Shown in pieces: positions 21,197-32,683 of a stretch of DNA of 41,907 nt. The notes under the pieces are model-generated. The model worked only from the letters and a program-made list of their open reading frames with translations, ran no database searches and had not been told where the DNA came from. Position 1 is the stretch's first letter. Every line of letters starts with the position of its first letter. A program made the position numbers and the translations under genes. Origin of the DNA: Pseudomonas sp. (GTDB lineage Bacteria; Pseudomonadota; Gammaproteobacteria; Pseudomonadales; Pseudomonadaceae); NCBI GenBank assembly GCA_017886405.1, contig JAGGNC010000217.1, forward strand, positions 1 through 41,907, in the 5' to 3' direction.

Positions 21197-21336
21197 GGGG
21201 AGAGTCTCCACGCAGCGGGGCGAAAGTGCCCAATGCCGAATGAAATGGGGGCAGCGCTGGCTTGCTTCAAGCCCTGGGGGCTTCCCATCCGACAAACAGT
21301 CGTTAGATGACGCCGCGGGGCTAGGAACAGCGCGGT

Positions 21337-22014
21337 TTATTGCGCCTGGCGCTGCTGTAACAGCAGATTACTGAAGCCGCCGGCAGCCAGGGATTTCTGC
21401 GCCTGGCCCAGTTGCTCACGGGTGGCAAAGGGGCCGACCAGCACGCGGTGCCAGGTCTCTTCGCGCACTGTGCCGGATTCCACCTGCACGCTCTGCCCGA
21501 GGAGGATGAGCTGCGCGCGCAAGGCGTCAGCATCGTTTTTGCGGCGGAACGAGCCGGCTTGAAGGAAGAATTGCGAGCTGACCGGGCCTTTGGCAACCAC
21601 TGGCGGTGGTGGCGGCACCTGGCCGTTGAGTGCGGCCTCAGCGCGGGCGGCATCGATTTTCGCGGCTTCTTCCGGGCTCACCGGTTTTTGCGCGGGCGGC
21701 GCAGGCGTCTCAACGGCTTGCGGCGGCAGGATGACTTCCGATTCCGGCAGCAGGGTGTAGAAATCGAATTTAGGCTTGGCCGGCTCGCTGCTGGCGGGCT
21801 TGGCTGCAGCCGTGCTGGCCTGATTGGCGCGCGCCTGTTCAACCTTGCTGCGCTTGATCTCATCGCGGCCTGGTTCGAGGCTGAATAGAAACACCATAAA
21901 ACCGCCGACCACTAGGCCGCAGACCAGCCAGAACCAGCCCGGCACGGGTTTTTTCGCCGGCGCCTGATAACGGCTGGCGCCGCGCTTTGGGGCGGGCTTC
22001 TTCTTGGCAGCCAC
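21337..22014 (-). CDS. SPOR domain-containing protein (FtsN-like)
   Basis: N-terminal basic segment, one TM, Pro/Ala linker, C-terminal SPOR repeat ([25 protein letters not shown]). Confidence 0.88.
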   Translation of the reverse strand: MAAKKKPAPKRGASRYQAPAKKPVPGWFWLVCGLVVGGFMVFLFSLEPGRDEIKRSKVEQARANQASTAAAKPASSEPAKPKFDFYTLLPESEVILPPQAVETPAPPAQKPVSPEEAAKIDAARAEAALNGQVPPPPPVVAKGPVSSQFFLQAGSFRRKNDADALRAQLILLGQSVQVESGTVREETWHRVLVGPFATREQLGQAQKSLAAGGFSNLLLQQRQAQ

Positions 22015-23754
22015 TTACATGCGCTCCAGGGTTTCCAAACCAAGCAACTCAAGGCCCTGCTTGAGTGTGCGCGCGGTCAGTGCCGCGAGGCGCAGGCGGC
22101 TGTTACGCACCGCCTCATCCTCAGCGGAGAGAATCGGGCAGTTTTCGTAGAAGCTGGAGAACAGCCCGGCCAAGTCATATAAATAGGCGCACAGCAGGTG
22201 TGGCTCGCCTTTCTCGGCCACGCCATTAAGCACTTCTGCGAACTGCGCCAGCTTGCCGGCCAGCTCGATCTCATGCGGTGCTTGTAGATCCAGCTGCCCG
22301 CCGATTTCGCCGAGGCTCTTGTCCCGCTTGCTCAATACGCTAGATGCACGGGTATAGGCATACAGCAGGTAGGGCGCGGTGTTGCCCTCAAAGCTCAGCA
22401 TCAGCTCGAAGTTGAAGCGGTAGTCGCTGGTGCGGTGTTTGGAGAGGTCGGCGTATTTCACTGCGCCGATACCCACGGCGCGAGCGATCTGGCGCAGCTC
22501 GGTCTCATCTAACGCGGGGTTTTTAGCTTTAACCAGGGTGTAGGCGCGTTCTTCAGCCTCGTCGAGCAGGTCGACCAGCTTCACTGTGCCGCCGTCGCGG
22601 GTCTTGAAGGGGCGGCCATCGGCGCCGTTCATGGTGCCAAAGCCCATGTGTTCCAGCTGTATGCTGGCGGGGACGAAGCCGGCCAGGCGTGCGGCAGTGA
22701 AAACCATCTGGAAGTGCAGGGCCTGACGCTGATCGACGAAGTACAGCGCGCGGTCGGCCTTGAGTACGTTGGCGCGGTAGCGGGTAGCGGCCAGGTCAGT
22801 GGTGGCGTACAGGTAGCCGCCACCGGCCTTCTGCACGATCAGCGGCAGCGGGTTGCCCTCGGCATTGGTGAAGGCGTCCATAAACACGCACTGTGCGCCG
22901 TCACTTTCGCTGAGCAGGCCCTTGGCCTTGAGGTCAGCGACCACGTTGGCCAGGTCGTCGTTGTAGGCGCTCTCGCCTTTCACGTCGGCCATGCTCAGTT
23001 TTACGCCAAGGCGGTCGTACAACGTCTGGCAGTGGCTCAGGGAAATATCGTTGAAGCGGTGCCACAGGCGCAGGCATTCGGCATCGCCAGCCTGCAACCG
23101 TACCACCAGCTCGCGGGCACGCTCGGCGAACTCGGCAGAGTCGTCGAAGCGCTTCTTCGCCGCGCGGTAGAAGCCTTCCAGGTCGGCCAGCTCGCTTTCG
23201 GCGGCCTCTGGGTTTTCCTGCATATAAGCCAGCAGCATGCCGAACTGGGTGCCCCAGTCGCCGACGTGGTTCTGTCGGATCACCTCGTCGCCGAGGAACT
23301 CCAGCACCCGCGCCACGCCGTCACCGATGATGGTCGAGCGCAGGTGACCGACGTGCATCTCTTTGGCCAGGTTGGGGGCCGACAAATCGACCACCACGCG
23401 CTGCGCGGGGCTGGCCTTGCGTACGCCGAGCGTGGCGTCGGCCAGGAGGGCATCCAGGCGCGCGGCCAGTGCTTGGGTGTTTTGATAGAAGTTGAGGAAG
23501 CCCGGGCCGGCGATTTCGACTTTACTGATGTCAGCATCGACAGGCAGCGCAGCGATCAGCTTCTCGGCCAGGTCACGCGGCTTCATGCCAGCCGGTTTGG
23601 CCAACATCATGGCGATGTTGCTGGCGAAGTCGCCATTGGCTTTGTCCTTGGTGTTCTCCACCTGAATGGCCGGGCGCAGGCCTGGGGGCAGCACGCCGTC
23701 GGCGGTGAGGCGGGTCAGGGCTTGCTGGATCAGGTGGCGAATGCTGTCTTTCAT
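22015..23754 (-). CDS. argS: Arginyl-tRNA synthetase
   Basis: [24 protein letters not shown] and [23 protein letters not shown] motifs. Confidence 0.98.
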   Translation of the reverse strand: MKDSIRHLIQQALTRLTADGVLPPGLRPAIQVENTKDKANGDFASNIAMMLAKPAGMKPRDLAEKLIAALPVDADISKVEIAGPGFLNFYQNTQALAARLDALLADATLGVRKASPAQRVVVDLSAPNLAKEMHVGHLRSTIIGDGVARVLEFLGDEVIRQNHVGDWGTQFGMLLAYMQENPEAAESELADLEGFYRAAKKRFDDSAEFAERARELVVRLQAGDAECLRLWHRFNDISLSHCQTLYDRLGVKLSMADVKGESAYNDDLANVVADLKAKGLLSESDGAQCVFMDAFTNAEGNPLPLIVQKAGGGYLYATTDLAATRYRANVLKADRALYFVDQRQALHFQMVFTAARLAGFVPASIQLEHMGFGTMNGADGRPFKTRDGGTVKLVDLLDEAEERAYTLVKAKNPALDETELRQIARAVGIGAVKYADLSKHRTSDYRFNFELMLSFEGNTAPYLLYAYTRASSVLSKRDKSLGEIGGQLDLQAPHEIELAGKLAQFAEVLNGVAEKGEPHLLCAYLYDLAGLFSSFYENCPILSAEDEAVRNSRLRLAALTARTLKQGLELLGLETLERM

Positions 23755-23888
23755 GGTCTGCTCAGTCGGCCGCGGCGGCGGCGGCGCACAATGGCGCTGG
23801 TTGAAAATTGCGCATTATCGACGCCCTTCGCCCGCCGCTTCAAGCAGCGTGTGGTTTTGCTGGGCTAAAGGCAGGCGCGCCGCTGCGC

Positions 23889-23909
23889 AGCCCGGATGAA
23901 GTCCGGGCT
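23889..23909. repeat. REP-like palindrome AGCCCGGAT-GAA-GTCCGGGCT
   Basis: Inverted repeat between betA and argS, similar to 19192-19216. Confidence 0.7.
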
Positions 23910-23919
23910 ACGGGCTGAC

Positions 23920-25608
23920 TTAGGCGGAGCGCTGTGAGGTCAGGCGTGCCGCGGCGTTGCCGGCGACGAAATACGGCGCGGTGCTGCGTGGTAGCGGGGC
24001 GCGGCCGCGGATTTGGTCGGCGATCTTCTCAGCCATCATGATGGTTGGCGCATTCAGGTTACCGGTAACGATCAGCGGCATGATCGACGCATCCACCACC
24101 CGCAGACCTTGCACGCCGTGCACGCGGCCTTGGCCATCGACCACCGCCATGGCGTCTTCGCCCATCTTGCATGAGCAAGAGGGGTGGTAAGCGGTTTCGG
24201 CATGCTCACGGATAAAGTCGTCCAGTTGCGCATCGGTCTGCACATCTAGGCCGGGGCTGATTTCACGGCCGCGATACGGGTCCAGCGCCGACTGCGCCAT
24301 GATTTCGCGGGTGATGCGGATGCCATCGCGGAACTCGCGCCAGTCCTGCTCGCTGCTCATGTAGTTGAAGAGGATGCTCGGGTGCTGGCGCGGGTCCTTG
24401 GATGTGACCTGAATGCGGCCACGGCTCGGTGAGCGCATTGAGCCCATGTGCGCCTGGAAACCATGCTCCTTGACCGCGTTGCTGCCGTTGTAATTAATCG
24501 CCACCGGCAGGAAGTGGTACTGGATGTTCGGCCATTCGAACTCGGTGCTGGAGCGGATAAAGCCGCCGGCTTCGAACTGGTTGCTGGCGCCGATGCCTTT
24601 GCCTTGGAACAACCACTGCGCGCCGATCATCGGCTGGTTCCACCATTGCAGCGCCGGGTATAGCGATACCGGCTGGGTGCAAGCGTATTGCAGGTACACC
24701 TCGAGGTGATCCTGCAGGTTCTCGCCGACGCCGGGCAGGTCATGGACCAGCGGGATGTCCAGCGCGCGCAATAGCGCCGCCGGGCCGACGCCGGAGCGTT
24801 GCAGCACCTGCGGGGAGGCGATGGCGCCGCTGCACAGCAGTACTTCACGGCGCGCGTTGACGGTGATCGGCGTGGGGCCGTCGCCGTGCAGGTAGTCAAC
24901 GCCAATGGCACGTTTACCCTTGAACAGAATGCGGTCGGTCAATGCATGGGTGACGATGGTCAGGTTGGGCCGTTCGCGGGCCTGGTCAAGGTAGCCGCGC
25001 GCGGTGCTGGCGCGGCGGCCCTTGGGCGTCACGGTACGGTCCATCGGGCCGAAGCCTTCTTGTTGGTAACCATTGAGGTCGTCTGTGCGCGGGTAGCCGG
25101 CCTGTACGCCGGCTTTAATCATGGCGTGGAACAGCGGGTTATTGGCGTTCTTCGGTGTGGTCACGCTGACCGGGCCATCACCGCCATGGTAGGCGTTGGC
25201 GCCAATGTCGCGGGTTTCTGCTTTGCGAAAGTATGGCAGGCAATCCAGGTGGCTCCAGTCTTCCAGGCCTTGTTCTTTGGCCCAGCCGTCGTAGTCCATG
25301 GCGTTACCGCGGATGTAGCACATGCCGTTGATCAAGGATGAGCCGCCGAGGCCCTTGCCGCGGCCACATTCCATGCGGCGGTTGTTCATGTGCGGTTCGG
25401 GATCCGTCAGGTAGGCCCAGTTGTAGCGCCGGCCCTGCAGTGGGAAGGCCAGTGCAGCGGGCATCTGCGTGCGAAAGTCCAGTCGGTAATCGGGACCGCC
25501 GGCTTCTAGCAGCAGCACGCTGACGTCGGCATCCTCAGTCAAGCGGGTGGCTAATACGTTACCGGCCGAGCCGGCACCGATAATGATGTAGTCGAATTCT
25601 TGAGTCAT
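23920..25608 (-). CDS. betA: Choline dehydrogenase
   Basis: GMC oxidoreductase: [34 protein letters not shown]; betIBA context. Confidence 0.96.
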   Translation of the reverse strand: MTQEFDYIIIGAGSAGNVLATRLTEDADVSVLLLEAGGPDYRLDFRTQMPAALAFPLQGRRYNWAYLTDPEPHMNNRRMECGRGKGLGGSSLINGMCYIRGNAMDYDGWAKEQGLEDWSHLDCLPYFRKAETRDIGANAYHGGDGPVSVTTPKNANNPLFHAMIKAGVQAGYPRTDDLNGYQQEGFGPMDRTVTPKGRRASTARGYLDQARERPNLTIVTHALTDRILFKGKRAIGVDYLHGDGPTPITVNARREVLLCSGAIASPQVLQRSGVGPAALLRALDIPLVHDLPGVGENLQDHLEVYLQYACTQPVSLYPALQWWNQPMIGAQWLFQGKGIGASNQFEAGGFIRSSTEFEWPNIQYHFLPVAINYNGSNAVKEHGFQAHMGSMRSPSRGRIQVTSKDPRQHPSILFNYMSSEQDWREFRDGIRITREIMAQSALDPYRGREISPGLDVQTDAQLDDFIREHAETAYHPSCSCKMGEDAMAVVDGQGRVHGVQGLRVVDASIMPLIVTGNLNAPTIMMAEKIADQIRGRAPLPRSTAPYFVAGNAAARLTSQRSA

Positions 25609-25667
25609 TTAGCTTACCTGTGGCGGACCTGAATGGTGCGGCGAGCAACCTGTTCGAGTATTCCGGA

Positions 25668-27140
25668 TCAGAACACCGAGGCGTAGTCGCCCATTTCGAG
25701 CTGCACTGATTTGATCCGCGTGTAATGCGCCAGGGTGGTCAGGCCGTTTTCGCGGCCAACACCGGATTGCTTGTAACCGCCCACGGGCATTTGTGCCGGT
25801 GATTCACCCCAGGTATTGATCCAGCAGATACCGGCTTCCAGCTGATGGATGACCCGGTGTGCGCGGTTGAGGTCGCGGGTCACCACGCCAGCGGCCAGGC
25901 CAAAGTCTGTGGCGTTGGCGCGGCGGATCACTTCTGCTTCGTCGTCGTACACCAAAATGCTCATGACCGGGCCGAAGATTTCTTCACGGGCGATGGTCAT
26001 CTGGTCCGTGCAGTCGGTGAAAACGGTCGGGGCGACATAGGCGCCTTTGGCATATTCGCCTTCGGTGACGCGATGGCCACCGATAAGCAGGCGCGCGCCT
26101 TCGCGGCGGCCTTTGTCGATGTAGCCGAGCACGCTTTCCATATGGGCGAAGCTGACCAGTGGGCCGAAGTTGGTGGCCTCGACCTGCGGGTCGCCCAAGC
26201 GGATGCGTTTGACCCGATCCAGCACTTTGGCCTCAAAACGCGCTTGCAGCATGCGCGGCACAAACACGCGGGTGGCGTTGGTGCAGACCTGGCCCGAGCT
26301 GTAGAAGTTGGCCATCACCGCGATATCGGCGGCGCGGTCGAGGTCAGCGTCTTCGAAGATGATCAACGGCGATTTGCCGCCCAGCTCCATGGTCACTTCC
26401 TTGAGCGACGAACTGGCGGCGCTGGCCATCACCTTCTTGCCGGTTGCAACGCCGCCGGTGAAGGAGACCTTCTCGATGCCGGGGTGCGCCGTGAGCCACT
26501 GGCCGACTTCGGCTCCGCGCCCGGTCAGCACGTTAAATACACCATCCGGCACGCCGGCGGTGGTGTAGATCTCAGCCAGTTTCAGCGTGGTCAGTGAGGT
26601 CACTTCGCTGGGCTTGAAAATCATCGCGTTACCCGCGGCCAGGGCCGGGGCGGACTTCCACAAGGCAATCTGGATCGGGTAGTTCCAGGCGCCGATGCCG
26701 GCCACCACGCCCAGCGGCTCGCGGCGGGTGTAGACGAAACTGCTGTCGCGCAGCGGGATTTGCTCGCCTTCGATGGCGGGGATCAAGCCCGCGTAATACT
26801 CGAGAACATCCGCGCCGGTGACGATGTCGACATAGCGGGTTTCCGACAGTGGCTTGCCGGTGTCGAGGGTTTCCAGCGCGGCCAGCTCATCGTTGCGCTC
26901 ACGCAGAATGTCCACGGCCTTGCGCAGGATGCGCGAACGTTGCATGGCGGTCATCGCGGCCCAGACTTTTTGACCGTCGCTGGCGCTGGCAACGGCTAAC
27001 TCAACATCGGCCTGGCTGGCGCACTGTACGTTGGCCAGCACTTCGCCGTTGGCAGGGTTGATGCTGTCGAAGGTTGCACCGCTGCTGGCCGCTACATAGC
27101 GGCCACCGATATAGAGTTGCTGTTCATCAAAACGTGGCAT
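25668..27140 (-). CDS. betB: Betaine aldehyde dehydrogenase
   Basis: [48 protein letters not shown]. Confidence 0.97.
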   Translation of the reverse strand: MPRFDEQQLYIGGRYVAASSGATFDSINPANGEVLANVQCASQADVELAVASASDGQKVWAAMTAMQRSRILRKAVDILRERNDELAALETLDTGKPLSETRYVDIVTGADVLEYYAGLIPAIEGEQIPLRDSSFVYTRREPLGVVAGIGAWNYPIQIALWKSAPALAAGNAMIFKPSEVTSLTTLKLAEIYTTAGVPDGVFNVLTGRGAEVGQWLTAHPGIEKVSFTGGVATGKKVMASAASSSLKEVTMELGGKSPLIIFEDADLDRAADIAVMANFYSSGQVCTNATRVFVPRMLQARFEAKVLDRVKRIRLGDPQVEATNFGPLVSFAHMESVLGYIDKGRREGARLLIGGHRVTEGEYAKGAYVAPTVFTDCTDQMTIAREEIFGPVMSILVYDDEAEVIRRANATDFGLAAGVVTRDLNRAHRVIHQLEAGICWINTWGESPAQMPVGGYKQSGVGRENGLTTLAHYTRIKSVQLEMGDYASVF

Positions 27141-27219
27141 GGCGCTGTCCTCGTGTCTGGTTGTTGGCGGCCAGTGCGCGGGGCGGAAGCCGGCGAAGAA
27201 TGCTGATCAGGCTAGAGTA

Positions 27220-27247
27220 TTTTTATTGAACGCTCAATCAATAAAAA
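27220..27247. promoter_or_regulatory. Candidate BetI operator upstream of betB
   Basis: TTTTTATTGA-ACGCTCAA-TCAATAAAAA with perfect 10-bp outer arms, about 80 bp upstream of the betB start. Confidence 0.65.
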
Positions 27248-27548
27248 CGACTGGGCAGGGTCAAACGCGACATGCAGGTCTTAAAGGCGGTCGCTACTTG
27301 AGTTGTATGGCGGCGTGTCGAGTGGTGGAAATATTGCCGCACTGAATGGCGAGCCCGCAGCAGAGACGTAAGCCGGGCCGCAAAAGCCTTTGATCATTGA
27401 CTGCGCTCAAGCCTAGGCCGTTCAGCTTTGTTTCAGCAAAAGGTCATGATCAACCCGTAGAGGACGTGGTTGGGTGCTGCATGCCACGTAAGCAAAAGTT
27501 CACCGCGGCGCCGTGCCACGCCGCCAACAGGCAAGCGCTGCGTGTGGT

Positions 27549-28139
27549 TTAGGCGGCTTTGGCCAGTTGCACGTCGAGGTATTCGTAGGCGATTTGCATA
27601 GCCTGCTGGGTATCGAAGCCTTCACCGGAGAGCGCGCCGCGCAGCCACAACCCATCAATCAGCGCTGCTAGGCCGCGGGCGGACGAGCGGGCCTGCTCCT
27701 GTGGCAGCACTCGACGAAACTGGCCGCACAGGTTGGAATACAGGCGCAGATCATTGACCCGCTGCAAGCGCCTTAGCGCCGGCTGGTGCATGCTGGTCGC
27801 CCAGAACGCCAGCCAGGTTTTCATCGCTGGGCCGTTGACCTGGCTGTCATCGAAGTTGCCCTCGATAATGGCCCGCAGATGTTCGCGGGTCTGGTCTTCC
27901 GGGAGGCTGGCGCGGCGCTCGCGCACCCCATCGCTGAGCGCCTTCATCAGATGGCGCATGGTGGCATCAAGCAGACCGTTTTTATCGCGAAAATAGTGGC
28001 TGATTATGCCGTTGGAAACCCCGGCAATCCGAGCGATATAGGCAATGCTCGCATCCCCCATACCCACTTGGTCCAACGCTTCGAGGGTGGCTGCGATCAA
28101 TTGCGAACGACGAATCGGTTGCATTCCGACCTTTGGCAT
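27549..28139 (-). CDS. betI: TetR-family choline-responsive repressor BetI
   Basis: [62 protein letters not shown]. Confidence 0.96.
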   Translation of the reverse strand: MPKVGMQPIRRSQLIAATLEALDQVGMGDASIAYIARIAGVSNGIISHYFRDKNGLLDATMRHLMKALSDGVRERRASLPEDQTREHLRAIIEGNFDDSQVNGPAMKTWLAFWATSMHQPALRRLQRVNDLRLYSNLCGQFRRVLPQEQARSSARGLAALIDGLWLRGALSGEGFDTQQAMQIAYEYLDVQLAKAA

Positions 28140-28200
28140 CTGTTTCTCCATCAGTGGGGGAGGCCCCGAAATGCAGGCAGTCTAGGCTGGTTATCGTAGG

Positions 28201-28212
28201 GCGTTCAATCTA
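28201..28212. promoter_or_regulatory. BetI-box half-site upstream of betI
   Basis: GCGTTCAATC is the reverse complement of the left half of the betB site (GATTGAACGC). Confidence 0.35.
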
Positions 28213-28482
28213 ACAAGGCGTTCTGAGGATGACCTGTCGGTCATTGGTATGGCCTGTGATGTTTGCCGTTGGTAGGCATTTGTAGCGCGCTGAGATCCAT
28301 GGCAAAGGCTCAGCCTTAGTTGAGGTCCTTTATGCGCGGGGTGATGAATTCGGCGTCACTCTAATAGCGTTCGCATCTGTTAAATGGCGTTGCCCAGCTA
28401 ATATGTTGTGGGGCATTACATCAGCCCTAACGACCGCGCCGTCGCGCTGTCCAGGGCATTCATCCGTCTTTGCAACGCCCAC

Positions 28483-28511
28483 AAAAAAGCGGGCCGCAGC
28501 CCGCTTTTTTT
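28483..28511. terminator. Rho-independent terminator
   Basis: AAAAAAGCGGGC-CGCA-GCCCGCTTTTTTT, just 3' of the minus-strand SBP gene. Confidence 0.92.
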
Positions 28512-28529
28512 ACAGAGGTGAAGCAGGGC

Positions 28530-29381
28530 TTATTTAAGCCATTCAGCGACACGCTCTGGGTTTTTGCTGATCCAGTCTTTTGCGGCATCTTCAGGCTTGG
28601 CGCCATCGCGAATGGCCAGCATTACCGCGCCAACTTCTTCACCCGTCCAGGAGAACTTCTTCAAGAAGGCAGTTGCTTCTGGGGCTTTGCTGTTGATGCT
28701 GGGGTTGACCACGGTGTTGACACCCTCGTCATCGCCGAAGACTTTTTTCGGGTCTTCGAGGAAGCGCAGATTCCATTTTGCGAACATCCAGTGTGGAATC
28801 CAGCCGGTCACTACAATAGCTTTCTCATCCTTAATCGCTCGGGTCAGGGCGGTGGCCATGCCTGGGCCGGAGCTCGGCATCAGCTTGATCTCGGTCAGGG
28901 CGTATTCCTTGATGGCCTCGTCAGCGCGGCGCATGACGCCGGCGCCGGCGTCGATACCGGTGATTTTGCCGTCGAAGTCCTTGGCGTAGGTTTGCAGGTC
29001 GGCGATGGTTTTGGCAGCGACGTAGTCCGGCACAATCAGGCCGATTTTCGCGCCTTCGTAGTTGGTGCCGAGGATTTCAATTTTGTCTTTGAGTTTTTCA
29101 AAGTACTCGCCGTGAGTTGCGGGTAGCCAGGCGGAGAGGGTGGCGTCGAGGTCGCCACGGGCTACGCCTTGCCACATGATGGCGGGTTCTAAGGCCTTCA
29201 GTTCAACCGTATAACCGAGCTTACTCTGGAGGATTTCACCGGCCACATGGGTGGCGGCGACGCTATCATCCCAGCCGTTTACGTAGCCGATTTTCAGGGT
29301 GGGTTTTTCCGCGGCGAGGGCGCTGCCCATGCCGAGTACCAGGGCGGCAATGCCGAGGCTAAGAGTTTTCAGTGTGCGCAT
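28530..29381 (-). CDS. Glycine betaine/choline-type ABC transporter substrate-binding protein (OpuAC family, BetX-like)
   Basis: Signal peptide; KPTLKIGYVNGWDDSVAATHVAGEILQSKLGYTVE; TGWIPHWMFAKWNLRFLEDPK. Confidence 0.88.
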   Translation of the reverse strand: MRTLKTLSLGIAALVLGMGSALAAEKPTLKIGYVNGWDDSVAATHVAGEILQSKLGYTVELKALEPAIMWQGVARGDLDATLSAWLPATHGEYFEKLKDKIEILGTNYEGAKIGLIVPDYVAAKTIADLQTYAKDFDGKITGIDAGAGVMRRADEAIKEYALTEIKLMPSSGPGMATALTRAIKDEKAIVVTGWIPHWMFAKWNLRFLEDPKKVFGDDEGVNTVVNPSINSKAPEATAFLKKFSWTGEEVGAVMLAIRDGAKPEDAAKDWISKNPERVAEWLK

Positions 29382-29530
29382 TGGATGCTCCGTCAGTTGA
29401 GTGGCAGTTAAAAAAGGTGTTCTGGCTCGTTCTGATTGCGGGCCTAGCAGGCGTACTCAGCGTTTCTACGTGGCAACAACCTTTGCCATAACCGACATAC
29501 GCTGTAAATCGTCGGCTCGCGGGCGTAACC

Positions 29531-29576
29531 TCCCCCGTCACGGCCGTCGAGACGGCCGTTAAGGTACTGCGGGGGA
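29531..29576. other. Nested inverted repeats forming a likely structured leader RNA on the minus strand
   Basis: Outer TCCCCCG/CGGGGGA and inner ACGGCCGTC/GACGGCCGT arms, upstream of the SBP start at 29381. Confidence 0.4.
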
Positions 29577-29586
29577 AGCGGCTATC

Positions 29587-29611
29587 AGCCCCTTCGTGTG
29601 ATGGGGCTGAA
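29587..29611. terminator. Hairpin downstream of the choline-binding protein gene
   Basis: CAGCCCC...GGGGCTG arms; no long T-tract. Confidence 0.5.
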
Positions 29612-29622
29612 AGGGGTAGGGC

Positions 29623-30567
29623 TTAGAGGCCCAGGTGTTTTTTCACGGCGGCAACGCCATCCTGGCCGTCATACGTGGTCACGCCGGCCAGCCACTGATC
29701 AAGGATCGCGGGGTTGGCTTTGATCCATTCGGCAGCGACGGTGGTGGGGTTCTGTTTTTCCAGAACCTTTTCCATCAGCTGGCTTTCGATGGCCACGGTG
29801 AACTGCAGGTTATTCAGCATTTTGCTGACGTTGGCGCAGCGCGCTTCATAGTCGGGAGACACCACGGTATAGACCTTGGCTGCGCCGAAATCCGGGCCGA
29901 AGACGTCATCGCCACCTTCCAGGTAGGTGATGTCGTACTGCGTATTCATTGGGTGCGGCGCCCAGCCGAGGAAGACCACAGGTTCCTGCTTCTTCACTGC
30001 GCGGGAGATCTGAACCAGCATGCCGGCTTCGCTGGACTCGACCATTTTGAATTCGCCGAGGCCGAACTGGTTGCCTTTGATCATGCCGTCGATCAGCAGG
30101 TTGCCGTCGTTGCCTGGCTCAATGCCGAAGATTTTGCCGTTGAGCTGGTCTTTGAACTTGGCGATGTCGGCAAAGCTTTTCAGCCCGGCTTCAGCGGCAT
30201 AGGTTGGCACGGCCAGGGTGTATTTGGCGCCTTCTAGGTTGGCCTTGGGTAACACCTTGACGCCATCGCCCTTGAGGAAAGGCTCGATCACGGCGTCCAT
30301 CGACGGCGCCCAGTAGCCGAGGAACACGTCGACCTGACCTTTTTGCACCCCGGTAAAGGCGATGGGAACCGAGGCCATGATCTTGCGGGTCTGGTAGCCC
30401 AGGCCTTCGCTGAGGGTCATGGCGACGCCCGTAGTGGCGGCAATGTCGGCCCAACCGATTTCGGCGAAGCGCACCATCTTGCAGCTCTCCGGCTCTTGCG
30501 CCCAAGCGCTTTGCAGCATGGCTACGGAGAGCAGGCCAACGCCTGCGAGCTGTTTAATCGTCTTCAT
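29623..30567 (-). CDS. cbcX: Choline ABC transporter substrate-binding protein (CbcX/ChoX)
   Basis: Start at MKTIKQL; SCKMVRFAEIGWADIAATTGVAMTLSEGLGY; upstream permease and ATPase. Confidence 0.9.
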   Translation of the reverse strand: MKTIKQLAGVGLLSVAMLQSAWAQEPESCKMVRFAEIGWADIAATTGVAMTLSEGLGYQTRKIMASVPIAFTGVQKGQVDVFLGYWAPSMDAVIEPFLKGDGVKVLPKANLEGAKYTLAVPTYAAEAGLKSFADIAKFKDQLNGKIFGIEPGNDGNLLIDGMIKGNQFGLGEFKMVESSEAGMLVQISRAVKKQEPVVFLGWAPHPMNTQYDITYLEGGDDVFGPDFGAAKVYTVVSPDYEARCANVSKMLNNLQFTVAIESQLMEKVLEKQNPTTVAAEWIKANPAILDQWLAGVTTYDGQDGVAAVKKHLGL

Positions 30568-30600
30568 CTGCGACTCCCTTGATGACAAAGCTAAGGCTTA

Positions 30601-31485
30601 TTAACGTTGAAGTTTGCTGCTGAACCAGTTGAACAGGCTACCGCGGTTGGCGGTTTGCGGCGTACCGAAGCTCTCTGTGATGCGGTCGAGGATAATCGCC
30701 AGCAGCACCACGGCCATGCCGCTTTCAAAACCCAGGCCGATATCCAGACGCTGGATACTGGCCAGTACATCGTTACCCAAGCCACCCGCACCAACCATGG
30801 AGGCGATGATCACCATCGACAGTGCCATCATGATGGTCTGGTTGACCCCGGCCATGATCGACGGCATGGCGTTGGGTAATTGCACCTTAAACAGTAGCTG
30901 ACGTGGGGTGCAGCCGAAGGATTGACCGGCTTCGATGATTTCCTTGTTGACCTGGCGGATACCAAGATTGGTCAAGCGTACCGCCGGCGGCATGGCGAAA
31001 ATCACCGTGGCGATGATCCCCGGCACACGGCCGAGGCCGAAGAGCATGGCGGCGGGAATCAGGTAGACGAACGCCGGCATGGTCTGCATAAAGTCCAGGA
31101 TCGGCCGGATGATGGCCGCGACGCGCTCGCTGCGTGCCGCCCAGATGCCCAGGGGGATCCCCATTAGCAGGCTGATCAGGGTGGCGGAGAAGGTCAAGCC
31201 AAGGGTGACCACCGTTTGCTCCCAGAAGCCGGTGAGCACGATCAGCACAAAGGCCACGGCGGTGAAGATGGCGAACTTGTAGCCGATACGCCACAGGCCG
31301 AGGCCGACGAAGATGGCGATCAGCAACCAGGCCGGTGGCAGCATCAGCACCCACTCGATGCCTTCGGAAAAGCCGTTGACCACGGCGCCGATGCTGTCAA
31401 AGCCTTCGCTGTAGTTGTCCAGAAGATACTGGACGACGTCGTTGACCCAACTACCTATACCTAGGTCGAATTGTTTGTCACTCAT
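30601..31485 (-). CDS. cbcW: Choline ABC transporter permease (CbcW/ChoW)
   Basis: ProW-like permease: TFSATLISLLMGIPLGIWAARSERV; FGCTPRQLLFKVQLPNAMPSIMAGVNQTIMMALSMVIIASMVGAGGLG. Confidence 0.93.
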   Translation of the reverse strand: MSDKQFDLGIGSWVNDVVQYLLDNYSEGFDSIGAVVNGFSEGIEWVLMLPPAWLLIAIFVGLGLWRIGYKFAIFTAVAFVLIVLTGFWEQTVVTLGLTFSATLISLLMGIPLGIWAARSERVAAIIRPILDFMQTMPAFVYLIPAAMLFGLGRVPGIIATVIFAMPPAVRLTNLGIRQVNKEIIEAGQSFGCTPRQLLFKVQLPNAMPSIMAGVNQTIMMALSMVIIASMVGAGGLGNDVLASIQRLDIGLGFESGMAVVLLAIILDRITESFGTPQTANRGSLFNWFSSKLQR

Positions 31486-32683
31486 GGGACTCTCCCTGCA
31501 GGCGGGTCAGCAGGCGGCCCTTGCTGATGGCGCCGCTGTAGTGGCCGTGCGCGTCAATGACCGGAATCGGCCCTTCGTTGTCCACCAGGCGTTCGATCAC
31601 CTGATCCAGCGGGGTGTCTTCGGCAATTGGCTTGATCTGTTTCAGGACATCGCTGTCGAGGCCGCAACTGCTGCCACCTTCGACCAGCAAGGCAATTCGT
31701 TCGAGGCTGATGGAGCCCTGAAAGTTGTTGTGCTCGTCGACGATAAAGGCGTAATGCTTGTCCAGTGCCTGCAGTTCCTGGCAGACCTTTTGCGCATCCG
31801 GGGCTATGCCGTTGTTCACATAAATCGGCACGCTGTTGGCCATCAACTGGCCGGCGGTGAGGTAGCGGTTGGTGTCGACGGTGTTGAAGAAGTTGCGCAC
31901 ATAGTCGTTGGCAGGGTTGTCAATCAGCTCCTGCGGGGTGCCGATCTGCACCAACTTGCCCCCTTCCATGATGCCGATGCGGGTACCGATACGCATGGCT
32001 TCTTCAATATCATGGGAAACGAAAATGATGGTGCGGCGGTCGGTCTTCTGCAGTTCCAGCAGCACGTCCTGCATCTCGCGGCGCTTGAGTGGGTCAAGGG
32101 CGGAGAACGCTTCGTCCATGATGATCATCGACGGGTCAACAGCCAAGGCGCGAGCCAGGCCGACGCGCTGCTGCATGCCGCCGGACAGTTCGTGTGGCAG
32201 CTTGTCAGCGAAAGTGTCCAAGCCAACCTGCTTGAGCACTTCCATGGCGCGCTCCTCACGCGCCTTACGGCTCTTACCGGCCACTTCCAGGCCGAACGCG
32301 GCGTTATCCAAGACGCTGCGCGAAGGCATCAGCGCAAAGGACTGGAAGACCATGCTCATGTCGCGCCGGCGTAGCTCAATGAGCTCTGACTTGGGCATTT
32401 TGGCGACATTCTGCCCATCGATATAAACGTTACCGGCGCTGGGCTCGACCAGGCGGTTGATCAGGCGGATCAGGGTAGATTTGCCGGAGCCTGAGAGGCC
32501 CATTAACACAAAAATCTCACCTTCTTCGACGCTGAAGGACACGTCGCTGACGCCGATAACGGCGCCTTTTTCCGCAAGGATACGGTCCTTGCTCCAACCC
32601 TGCTTGAGCAGATCGATGGCTTCTTGTTCCTGCGTGCCGAACACCTTGTAGAGGTTTTCGACGACGATTTTTCCAGACTGCAT
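31478..32683 (-). CDS. cbcV: Choline/glycine betaine ABC transporter ATP-binding protein (CbcV/ChoV), CBS-domain C-terminus
   Basis: Start at MQSGKIVVENLYKVFG; GLSGSGKSTLIRLINRL; LSGGMQQRVGLARALA. Confidence 0.94.
   Translation of the reverse strand: MQSGKIVVENLYKVFGTQEQEAIDLLKQGWSKDRILAEKGAVIGVSDVSFSVEEGEIFVLMGLSGSGKSTLIRLINRLVEPSAGNVYIDGQNVAKMPKSELIELRRRDMSMVFQSFALMPSRSVLDNAAFGLEVAGKSRKAREERAMEVLKQVGLDTFADKLPHELSGGMQQRVGLARALAVDPSMIIMDEAFSALDPLKRREMQDVLLELQKTDRRTIIFVSHDIEEAMRIGTRIGIMEGGKLVQIGTPQELIDNPANDYVRNFFNTVDTNRYLTAGQLMANSVPIYVNNGIAPDAQKVCQELQALDKHYAFIVDEHNNFQGSISLERIALLVEGGSSCGLDSDVLKQIKPIAEDTPLDQVIERLVDNEGPIPVIDAHGHYSGAISKGRLLTRLQGESHE

Noticed and set aside
22648-23868. 406-aa plus-strand ORF antisense to argS
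   Set aside because: Shadow ORF of a high-GC gene; argS motifs on the minus strand are unambiguous.
29359-29541. 60-aa minus-strand ORF overlapping the SBP start, possible leader peptide
   Set aside because: No supported SD sequence or recognisable features; it overlaps the SBP start in another frame.
31415-32374. 319-aa plus-strand ORF antisense to cbcV
   Set aside because: Shadow ORF; ABC ATPase motifs are on the minus strand.
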